Under the pieces are notes generated by a model. That model saw nothing but the letters and a program-made list of their open reading frames with translations, was not told where the DNA came from and did no database searches. The position numbers and the translations under genes are program-made. A stretch of DNA of 64,000 bases. Source: Beroe forskalii. Its lineage: Eukaryota > Ctenophora > Nuda > Beroida > Beroidae. Position 1 is the stretch's first letter; the number at the start of each line of letters is the position of its first letter. The stretch is from contig WFMF01000156.1 of NCBI GenBank assembly GCA_011033025.1, positions 1 to 64,000 of the forward strand. The letters are read 5' to 3'. Below are positions 12,101 to 24,100 of this stretch, in pieces.

Positions 12101-15100
12101 TCTTTTGTAGGAAAATTGTTATTCTCTTCAAGAAAACTGGTAAACTTAATGATTCCTAACTTAAGGTTAACCTTGAGCTGCAATTTTACGCGTATCAAGT
12201 CCCGCCCACATTTCAGCTTCTGATGAGGACTGTGTACCGTGTACACCCGGGTTCTTCTGCCCAAACACTGGACAGACTATTCACGATGAAGCTAATAAGT
12301 CCATAATATCTTCTCATCTTCAGACAGCTGCATTTTCTCGAAGAGATGCAGCACGTTGAATCAACTGCAGACTGCAGAGAATACAATCTTGAAAAACTTA
12401 TCCCTATAAGTTTAAAACTCAATCTTTGACACCCTGATATTTTGATAATTCCATCTAAACTTCTAAAACACCGTTTCCTCACAGATAAGTGTGGAGCTAA
12501 GTACTTCTGTAGCGGGGGTGCGAGTAGGTATAACCCCGACGGTACGGGGGGTGACATCTGCCCTCAGGGATCCTACTGTCCGGAGGCTTCAGATCAACCT
12601 ACTCTTTGTAAGCGAAACAGGTACGAGAAATCAGAAAAGGGTGAAATGAACGAATCACTACTTCGGTTTGGCGTATTTTCTCCTACCCCATTTCTCCTCC
12701 CATATCCATTTCATCCCTCACCAAATTAAAGTTGGAGAAGGAGTTAAGGTTAGGGTTAAGGTCAGGGACAAGGTTGGATTTAGATCACTAGATTGGAGTT
12801 CATTAGGTCACGGAAACTATATTAATTGTCCCACACCAGGTTTTCCCACTCTCACATCCACAAACCATTCCTCTCTTCCCCAGGTTTTGCCCCACTCCCA
12901 CATCCCCAAACCATCCCTCTCTTCCCCAGGTTTTGCCCCACTCCCACATCCTCAAACCATTCCTCTCTTCCCCAGGTTCTACCCCACTCCCTCATTGCCC
13001 GCTTATTCCCTCTTCCTCCAGGTTCTGTCCGACCCGGGGCATGGCAGATTGTGATGACAGTGTGTGTTCCCCTGGGTACCAGTGTATTCTGGGCTCAAGC
13101 AAGGCTACCCCCACAGACGGGACTACAGGTTGGGACTTTGGGAGGGTTAAAATCAGAGGATAGTTACTATGGCGCTGTGCGGACGATATTTCAGTGCAGT
13201 TTAAAGCGGTTGAAATGGCTTTATTTGCATGAAAATTTCTAATGGGGTGGACTGATTTCATGACTTTCAGTTTCGCCCTTTCCCAACTAACCTCCCCTTC
13301 AGGCAAGGTGTGTGACGCTGGGTACTGGTGCCCAGGTAACTTGGATCCTGTCCAATGCTCCCCAGGAACTTACAATCCATACCCCAAGGTATGAAGTAAA
13401 GACTATTCATGCTACCTTTCTATAATTTTATGGAGTAATTACGTTATTTATGCTACTTTTCCATTGTCTACCCAAATGATCTCTGGTCGAGGAAATAAAG
13501 AGCTAAGAAAATGCCGAATTTGGCGTTCCGGAATGTCAAATTAAGCATTAGCTCTCTATTAATAATTCCAAATATTGTTAGCCTCACACCCCTCTTTCTC
13601 CCAGGGCAGTACAGCTGATGCTTGTCTTCCTTGTACTGCGGGATTCTTCTGTCCTAACGACGGTCAGACCAGTGTCACCGACGCGTAAGTCATACGTTTC
13701 ACGTCGGTGAATATGAATGAGTGAATGATCTAGTGATCATGAGAAAATGGTTCATCAACAGAATCTCCCAACAGAAAATTCTCACAATATTTCTTAACTC
13801 ATAGTTTTCATCAGTGATCTTCCACAGAGCATGTTTTGACACATTTCCTACACCGTTATTCTACCACAGATGTCCGGAGAAGTATTTCTGTGAGGAAGGA
13901 CAGGCCACAGGGACGGTAAACCTCTGTCCGGTGGGACACAAGTGTCCAGCCGGGACACCTGCTGCTCAACCCTGCCCTGGTGGCACCTACCAGGTAAATT
14001 TGAGATATTGATTATAATGCCTCCAGGGGCTTCCTGGGTGTGAGTTTTTTTTTCTCCTTGTCATGATATTTTGTTACTGCTTGAACTTGAACATTAAAGC
14101 CACTGGGTCATAATATGACATCTTAACTTCTTAACTCAAGTGGCCAAATGCCCCCAAGTCATGCCACCCCCATGCCCCAAATGTCACTCACATGCCCCAC
14201 ATGTCTCTCCCATGCCACATGCCCCAAATGTCACTCACATCCACATGCCTCACATGTCTCCACCTGCACCTCATCCCCCAGGACGAGACTGGAGCGGTGG
14301 ACTGCAAGCCATGTGACGCAGCGTTCTTCTGTGATGCCAGTGAGGGCCCGGTGTCTACAGGGAAGGAGGCATGTCCTCAGGGCTACTTCTGTACAGGTTC
14401 GTGAGTGTAGACAGGATATCTGGTTGAAGAGGTGAAGCTTTTCTTCAGTAACCGTAATATTATGATTTGCCGTTTCTACTCGTCGTTTAATGAAACAACA
14501 TATTGATTTGGAAATGAAACTGCCCTTAAAACACTCACCGAATTCCTCTCAGGTGGCTCAGCCACTGGGAAGGAGAACCCCTGTCCTAAGGGCACATACG
14601 GTGACTCAGACGGCCTCTCAGCCACCTCCCAATGTACGCCGTGCAAAGCCACCTTCGCCTGCGACACAGTGGCTCTGAGTGCCCCTGTTACCAAGTGTGC
14701 TGCGGGGTATTTCTGTAAAGTAGGAGCACCTTCAGTTACACCTTTACTCAAAAACGGTTAGCAGCATGGTCTCCTAAACTATCTTAAGAGACTTCGAAGT
14801 CACTGATTATTGTTTAATTCTGTGCCTTTACAGAAATGAAACATTTTAAAGCTGATATCTCCTTTTACTGGCAGAATTCTTGGCTTCACTTAGTTAACAT
14901 GAGCTCCATGTTGGCACCACTCTCTATTGAAGTATTGACATCACCTTGAGTTGACACCACTCCTATTGACATCCCTTTTAATTGATACCATTTCTATTGA
15001 CACCACTTTATATTTACACCACTTTCTATTGACACCACTTTCTATTGACAACACTTTCTATTGACACCACTTTCTATTGACACTGCACCACTATCTGTTG

Positions 15101-18100
15101 ACATCACTTCCTATTGACATCCCTTTCTATTGACAGCATTTTCTATTGGCACCACTTTCTAGTTTATTGACACAACCTTTCATTGACACCACTTTCTATT
15201 GATACCACTTTGCATTGACACCACTTTCTATTGGCACCACTTTCTATTGACACCACTTATCATTGACCCCATTTATTTGAATTTTGTGCTTTTCACAGAA
15301 ATGACACATTCTAAAGCTTAACGATTTAATCCCACAGAAGATTCAGCAAACTACGGGCCATGTCCTGCGGGTAGCTTCTGTGAGGAGGGGACAGCAGATC
15401 CTGTCCCCTGTCCAGAGGGCACATTCCGTTCTGCAACAGGTTTGGTCTGAGATTTATCAAACACCCATGATTCCTATCAAACCACCATATTTCTCGCTCC
15501 TATCACCACATATTATATCAACCCCATTAACCTGTAAATTCAGTGTTCTAATATCTCCTATTCCCCCGGCAGGTGGTACAGCAGAAGCCTCCTGCGGGCC
15601 GTGTTCCGCAGGCAGGTACTGCGCGGGCACCGGGCTGTCTGCGGTGTCAGGGAAATGTGCTGCGGGATCCTACTGCCCGCCCAGCTCTGTGGTGGCTAAC
15701 CCGCAGCCCTGCAGGGCGGGACACTACTGCCCTCTGGTGAGTTGCAGCGCACCAAACTATAAAACCTTCGATATCGCTTCATGATATGGCTTCATGTCTT
15801 CTAAGCCATCTTTAATATTCATGATCAATTCCAGTGCAAGACTCTTCAAAACCTAAGGTATCCCGTATCACGATTCGCAAAGTTATTCTCGGAATTCAAA
15901 ATGTTCCATTTACATTAATAGCTACATATGTTCTTAACCCATCATGAAAAGCCCTTTGCCCTGAGTCCTCGTGCCCTATAACCCAGCCTAACCCCCCTTA
16001 GGGAGCTGTAACAGAAGTCCCATGTCCTGCCGGCACCTTCTCCCCTGACACAGGACTGAGTGAGGCTACAGACTGTACTCCCTGCAAAGCAGGGTGGTAC
16101 TGCCCGACTGAGGGACTTACTGAGGTTACTCTAAAGTGTCAGGAGGGATATTACTGTCCAGAGGGAAGCACCAAGAGCAAACAGAAGGTAAGTGAGTCTT
16201 TCATTGCTGAGAGGTGTGGGACAATATAGAATTACTCAAGAGAAAAACTGTAAGATCGAATTCAGAGGTTTTGGTAATCATCAAAATGGTGACATCTCAC
16301 TGTATGGTTTGAATTTTGTACAACCTATTTTAGACCTAAGTTTCTAATTTCTGTCCTTTCAGTCGTGTAAGGTTGGGTTGCACTGTCCAGAAGGTTCCGC
16401 AGTCCCCGTACCCTGTCCAGATGGAAAGTACACAAAATCTGCCAGACAAGCTGAGTGCATTGTGAGTTACATACCCAGAAAAAGGAGTTCATATCTTGAG
16501 CCCCGTGAGTCTCGAGGCGTTCGTTCGCACGATATGAAAGTCTGCTTTTATTTTATCTCATCGTAAGTTCCATTTTATCAGCCACGGTCCACGGGGTCCA
16601 TTTCGGAACGAAATAAGTGAAATAAAGAAAAATTTAATTGCAAAATTGTACTTAAATATTGACTTTAGTCCGTTTCTCCCCAGGACTGCCCAGCCGGTAA
16701 GTACTGCAGTACAGTTAACTGGGTGGATGAGAGCACTACCTACAAGCCGGGTGCCACCCTCTGTCCCACTGGGTACTACTGTCCGGGTGGTAACACGGAG
16801 GACACCATGGTGCCGTGTCCTGCGGGAACTTACAACTCAAGAACTGGTAGTTACAAGGTGAGATGGTAGCTTATTAACATAACATGGTAAGTAGTGGTAA
16901 GTACTGCAGTACAGTTAACTGGGTGGATGAGAGCACTACCTACAAGCCGGGTGCCACCCACTGTCCCACTGGGTACTACTGTCCGGGTGGTAACACGGAG
17001 GACACCATGGTGCCGTGTCCTGCGGGAACTTACAACTCAAGAACTGGTAGTTACAAGGTGAGATGGTAGCTTATTATTAACATAACATGGTAAGTAGTGG
17101 TAAGTACTGCAGTACAGTTAACTGGGTGGATGAGAGCACTACCTACAAGCCGGGTGCCACCCACTGTCCCACTGGGTACTACTGTCCGGGTGGTAACACG
17201 GAGGACACCATGGTGCCGTGTCCTGCGGGAACTTACAACTCAAGAACTGGTAGTTACAAGGTGAGATGGTAGCTTATCATTAACATAACATGGTAAGTAG
17301 TGGTAAGTACTGCAGTACAGTTAACTGGGTGGATGAGAGCACTACTTACAAGCCGGGTGCCACCCACTGTCCCACTGGGTACTACTGTCCGGGTGGTAAC
17401 ACGGAGGACACCATGGTGCCGTGTCCTGCGGGAACTTACAACTCAAGAACTGGTAGTTACAAGGTGAGATGGTAGTTTATCATTAACATAACATGGTAAG
17501 TAGGGTAAGTACTGCAGTACAGTTAACTGGGTGGATGAGAGCACTACCTACAAGCCGGGTGCCACCCACTGTCCCACTGGGTACTACTGTCCGGGTGGTA
17601 ACACGGAGGACACCATGGTGCCGTGTCCTGCGGGAACTTACAACTCAAGAACTGGTAGTTACAAGGTGAGATGGTAGCTTATCATTAACATAACATGGTA
17701 AGTAGTGGTAAGTACTGCAGTACAGTTAACTGGGTGGATGAGAGCACTACCTACAAGCCGGGTGCCACCCACTGTCCCACTGGGTACTACTGTCCGGGTG
17801 GTAACACGGAGGACACCATGGTGCCGTGTCCTGCGGGAACTTACAACTCAAGAACTGGTAGTTACAAGGTGAGATGGTAGCTTATTATTAACATAACATG
17901 GTAAGTAGTGGTAAGTACTGCAGTACAGTTAACTGGGTGGATGAGAGCACTACCTACAAGCCGGGTGCCACCCACTGTCCCACTGGGTACTACTGTCCGG
18001 GTGGTAACACGGAGGACACCATGGTGCCGTGTCCTGCGGGAACTTACAACTCAAGAACTGGTAGTTACAAGGTGAGATGGTAGCTTATCATTAACATAAC

Positions 18101-21100
18101 ATGGTAAGTAGTGGTAAGTACTGCAGTACAGTTAACTGGGTGGATGAGAGCACTACCTACAAGCCGGGTGCCACCCACTGTCCCACTGGGTACTACTGTC
18201 CGGCCCAGTGGCATAATGTAGGGAATGAGGGAATGGCAAGCCCAGCCAAATTTTGGGACAGAATCTGTGAAATCGGACTCAAAAAGCCAAATTCACGGAA
18301 AATTGAATTAAATATTTTTTCACTACAGTGGCTGTTTTACGCCGCGCACTGTAAAATCTGTGTCTCATCTGTGTCTCATCGACTTCGAAAAAAATGATTT
18401 TATAAAGGAGCAGCCTTTTGCGCCAATTTCCAATTAGCGGAACGCCGCGCTTCCCGAACCAGCCATTAAATTCCCAGCCCAGCCGGCTGGTTGGGGAATG
18501 TAGTGGCTGGTTTGGGGAATCTACAGATTCCTAAAAATCCCGACATATGATAAACTTCCCGGCTGTTTTAACGATTTGGAAGGTGTGGGCAGACTATTTT
18601 TGTGATCTTTTTGTGACTTTTTTTAATATGCCAGTCTAAAATTTGGGCAGTTCAAGGAAATGGAAAAGGTTTTTTGCCATGGGTCGAAGACCCTGCTTAC
18701 TAAGAACTTTAAATAAACGCTTTCATGGTTTACCAAATCTTTAGCATGGTTTAAACTATGGAAGACAGATTTAGAGTGGCAGATAGTGTGCAATACATTG
18801 TGTAATATGATTCTTCATACTAGATAGATTTTGAACACCCTGTACATGCCATGATTCATGACTTTTGCTCCCAGGCTGCTTAAAACACACTCTCACACAC
18901 TCAATACACTTTATTCTGCGTAAAAGATTCCTGAAATGGTTTGAAGAGTCATTTTAAGCATATCACACATAGCTTGATGAGTTATGAATAAATAGTGTAA
19001 AATCATTTCTACACCATCTGGTGGTGGCGCAATGGTTATACCTCCTGCGTCGAATACAGTTGACCCGAGTTCCAACCCCGCTGGCGCACTTTTTGAAAAT
19101 TATCGAAAAATCTTATTTTATAGCGTGTTTTGAACTTACTGAACACATTGAAGGTTATGCTATGTTCCCGAGCAAAAATTTTTACTACTGGGATCGCAGT
19201 GAAAGTAATTGGTCAAAAAAGCCAATTTACGACCAAATTCCCATTCCCAGCCAATTTAAAAAATTATGCCACTGGGCTGTCCGGGTGGTAACACGGAGGA
19301 CACCATGGTGCCGTGTCCTGCGGGAACTTACAACTCAAGAACTGGTAGTTACAAGGTGAGATGGTAGCTTATCATTAACATAACATGGTAAGTAGTGGTA
19401 AGTACTGTGGTACAAGGTGAGATGCTGATGGATAACGTTACGTGTTCATAACAAGTCTATGACGTTGACACCACTCAGTATCAATTCAAGCGTGAAGAAG
19501 GGCGGCGTTTGGCACCTACCAAAGTACATTTACGTTTGTAACGAAAGAAGAAATTAACTGTAAAGGTAGCAATCTTTCCCCATTTCATAACACAGTATTC
19601 CCGTATTCCAGGAGTCGCAGTGTAAAGCTTGCAGTGCCGGGTTTGCCTGTCCTACTCCTGCTACCGTACAGCCAACACAGAGATGCGCTGCTGGCTTCTA
19701 CTGCAAAACAGGTGGGTCTGGCATATTTAACAGACTTTGACTGCTTACCACGGATAGCTTTAACTTTTTCAGTTGAATATGAAGCTGTTATATCACAGTT
19801 TACCTCAGCAAATTAATCTTTGCTAACCCCTTTCATCTATACCTCAGCCCCGCCTATTATTGCTTAAGAATTATAAGATCAGATCTTGAAATACATCAAG
19901 ATTATTATATGTCAGATCGAAATTTGAAATTTAAGAAAATGAGAAACCTCCACTCCTAACCGCAGGTGTGGACATGGTGGAACCGGAGTCAGGTAACACT
20001 GGGGAGGGAGGACCCTGTCCAGCGGGATCTTACTGTGTGGAGGGATCCAGCAGTCCCGTACCGTGCCCTGCGGGTTCACTCACCAAAACAACCGGACAGG
20101 TGGGCGATCTGGTGATGATTTATCTTCGTGAGTTTATCCGTCATCCCTTCTTTCAGAGATGGTGGGGGGATATTTCTATGTTTATCAATCGAAGATTTAA
20201 GCAAGAAAGCGAGCGATGTCAGAGCTTATCTTTTGTCCATTTCCCTTAGGCGCCCGTAACGTTCGTTGGTCGATCGAAGGGAATTGGACGATTGATCAAC
20301 TTCATTTGATCGACTAATGTGTTTTTAATAGAAAATCTTTGAGCTAGTAGGGAAAGAACTAAATATTGCTCATTTAAACACGATTCAAGTCATTAGGGAC
20401 CAGTAAAACACATCATTCTTTCCAATGGAGTTGATCGATCGATCAATTTCATTCGATCGACCGACGAACGTTACGAGCGCCTTATATTAGGAACTCCAAT
20501 GAATTACCTTTAAAACCATAAAACAAACTTCAAATAACCGGAATCTATTTAGTCGTCATGCGAGGAATGCCCGGAGGGATACTTCTGTGTGACGGGAACT
20601 TCAGCCCTATCCGATGACAACAAGTGTCCAGGTACATGTACCCTTTGAGTTTTGAGTTTTATTCCGGGTCGAAACCCTTAATTTTGAAAGATCCGAAATT
20701 GAAAAAACCTTGTTGCTGTACTGCATTTTCGAAGATTATTCTTGAATTTAATTTAATTCTGCAAGGTTCAAGTAGGGATTCTATGATTGCCATGCCATAA
20801 TAACTCACATTTTCAGCGGGATACTACTGCCCTGCGGGCACCCGACTCTCCTCAGAGTTCCCTTGTCCGGCGGGTAAATTTAACGAGCTGCCTGGACAAT
20901 CTGCACCTGCAGCCTGTCTGACCTGTACGCCTGGCAGCTACTGTGAGAGAACTGGTACGATTAGAGTTAGAAACACGAGGCTTTTCTCATTTCGATTAAT
21001 CCATCGATTTCTAAAATGATTTTTAAGACTTTAACTCATTTAGTAATCGTCTGAGTATGCAACGTTTTAATTTTTACGCCCTGCCTTTTACCTCCCCAAG

Positions 21101-24100
21101 GTTGAAGGGCTACTTTTTACCCCTCGTCCCACTTCCCAGGACTATCCGCCCCCTCGGGCGAGTGTGCGGGCGGCTACTACTGTCCGGGCGGGAACATCAA
21201 GAGCAAACCTACAGACACCCAGTGTGATGCGGGCCACTACTGTCCAGCCGGGTCTGTGGATAAGCAGGACTGTCCCGCGGGAAGTTACTGTACGCAGTCC
21301 AGACTTTCTCAACCTCAAGGTGAATTAGTAAATCACCACATGGGGCTGATAATATGTATTTGTAGACACAGTTTTTATAATTTAAAATGTCAAAACTTAA
21401 CATTTTTAAAAATCAAGGTGAAGAGTTGCAAACCGTCATCTCTTCCCTCCGCAGATTATCCCCCCCAGTTCAAGAGCAAACCTACAGACACCCAGTGTGA
21501 TGCGGGCCACTACTTCCAGCCGGGTCTTTAAAGGATGTCAAAAACTCAGTCCAGATTTTCAAAATCAAGGTGAATAGTAATTTATGGGTCTGATCTGAGG
21601 AAATGTTACTTCAAAATTTCTCCAAAAAGAGTATGACGTGCGCTACATGGGTCTGGTTTATCTGCAAAACCAGTTATTCTTATTTTCAAATTTCAAAACT
21701 CTAAAATATCTTTGAAATTCAAGAGGATTTTTCCCTCCAGGTGTTTGCTCAGCTGGGTACTACTGTACCGCCAACTCCAACTCCAGAACTCAGAATGCAT
21801 GTTCTACCGGCACTTGGTAAGATGCAAACACTGAACGAAAGCACACGTTTTGTTCGTGATCCTAATGCTTTTTGATCTCTCCAAATGAAATATATCTTCT
21901 GGGATTGGACAATTATCGAGATAATTGTCCAATGTCCTTTCCATTTTTCTAGCGTTCCTTTCAATAAATCTGCATTACCCAGGTGTGCTGCGGAGTCAGG
22001 CTCAGAAACACCCTGTCCTGCTGGCACCTACTCTCCCTCTGAGAGACTAACTGCTCAGGCGAGATGTCTACCCTGTACTGAGGGCCACTACTGTGCTACT
22101 ACAGGTATGGGAGCCAATATTCTGAATTCAGTTATTTCTTTCGGCACAAAAATTTGGGTTTTACAAAGTTTTATACTCTCCTAAGTTGTTGATCGTGAGG
22201 TTCACTGCATCGTGATCTCTAACCCTCAAACACCCCTACAGGTCTCTCTGAACCCACTGGCAAATGCACTGCTGGATTCTTCTGTCCGTCCGATGAAGTC
22301 CTAGGACAGACTGTTCCCGAACCAGAGGACCACGAGTGTAGGGCCGGGTTTAAGTGTCCGGAGGGATCTGCCGCTGAGATACCTTGTGCGTCAGGGACTT
22401 ACCAGGATGAGGCGAAGCAAGCCACCTGCAAGGTAGGAAGTGGCGTGAAGTGGCTTTTTGACAATATGAAGAATGCGGAGAGGGCCGTTCCAATCATAAT
22501 TCTGTGCCTCATGTTGGTCCTTGTTGTGCCTTTTGATCAAGCCAGCGCTATTCAAATGCGTCGAGTTTAATCCCCTTTTACCTTCCGTAGGACTGCCCGG
22601 CTGGGTCCTACTGTAACTCCGAAGAAACTTCCCCTCTGAGCAGCATCACCGCGGTGTGCCCCAAGGGTCGGTACTGTCCCCCCAACACTCAGACAGCAGA
22701 CCAGTTCAAGTGTCCTAAGGGTACCTTCAACGATTTGGTGGAGCAGGACGAGCTGAGTGATTGTAAAGATTGTACTGTAGGTAAGGGGTGACTTCAGAAA
22801 TGACATTCAGGAGGTATTTGGATCATTGCTCAAGAATAAAAAGTTTCAAAAAAACTTGACTTCCCTTATATCCTTTTTGTTTTCGTATCGACCATGATAG
22901 TCGAAAAGAATAATGAATTGACACGGTCGAGTGGTCGAATTTTTCCTTCGATTTAGATTCCTTAAATTCCAGAAATTCATCATAAAACCACTCGACTCCC
23001 CCAGGGAAGTATTGTGACCAGGAAGGATTAGCAGCTGTTTCTGGAGACTGTACGGCTGGATTCTTCTGTCCGGAGGGGTCCACTAGTGGAACTGATGCAG
23101 CCAACATCTGCCCCTTAGGGGCGTTCTGTACGGCAGGAGTGGGGGCTCCAACCTGGTGCCCTATAGGTAGGTAGGGATCGGAGATCAGGACTTTAGATTG
23201 TTGCTTCTTTCTGTCATAATTAATTGCAGTTATATTTATATTGATTCCAAGGAAAGTTAACTTACACGGACTTTAATTGACGATCTGTAAATTTCAATGG
23301 AGATGTCCGGGGTTAAGATGTCTAATCAATGCGTTGGATTTGACAACCACTGTTTGTCCAGGAACCAGTATAACGGGGAGGAGTAACGATGAAGCAACAG
23401 ATTGTCAGCCGTGTCCGGCTGGAAAGTACTGTCCTGACCCACCAGCCGACCCAGTGAGTTAAAATGTTGCACGTGCAGATTGTGAGCCGCGCAACACGTG
23501 TTTTGATAAGCTATGCGTATGTTCAGAATTTTAGGTATTGGAAATTTCTGTGTAATTCTTTATCAACTACAGAAGTTGCTTCTTAATTTAAAAGTTAAAC
23601 AATCAAAATTTCAGACCTACCAGCAAGTTGACTGCACTGTGGGGTATGTCTGTATTGGAGGAGCCAGTGTCGCTGAGCCTAATGACGATACAGGTATTTT
23701 GACTACTACTGTCGGCGATTTGCAAAAACCCCATCCCTAATCCTCTCCTGGTTTTCAAGATCCAAGAACCATGATTTAAACTTTTGACTCCATTTTATTG
23801 TTGAAATTCCTTACAGCAAGCAAAGAATAGAAGAAAAATAGAAATCACAGTACCCCCTCCTCCCAGGAAACCCTTGTCCGAAGGGTCACTTCTGCACGTG
23901 TCCGGGAGGGTGCTCTGTAGCTCAGCCCTGCGAGGAAGGCACTTTCCAGGACACAGAAGCTAAGGGGGTTTGTGAGGAGTGTACTGCAGGGTTCTACTGT
24001 CCCACCCGGAAAATGGAGGCAGCCACACCTTGTACTGTGGGGTGAGTGATAGGCTCAAGGCTGATGCGTGAATGTGAAGGGTTCGCGTATCACGGCAATT

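Larger units (their letters stand above)
16695..19410 (+). repeat. 203-bp tandem amplification of exon 37 and its donor
   Basis: Eight near-identical copies start at 16695, 16896, 17099, 17302, about 17504, 17707, 17910 and 18113, with a truncated ninth at about 19399. Each holds about 163 bp of exon 37, its donor (AAG|GTGAGATGG) and about 40 bp of intron, but not the real acceptor. The first copy has CTC (Leu) where the others have CAC (His). Both breakpoints carry the word GGTAAGTA. The eighth copy is split by a transposon-like insert. Confidence 0.92.

Noticed and set aside
19021..19092. Functional tRNA gene
   Set aside because: Boxes A and B are recognisable but acceptor and T stems do not pair well; it sits inside a transposon.
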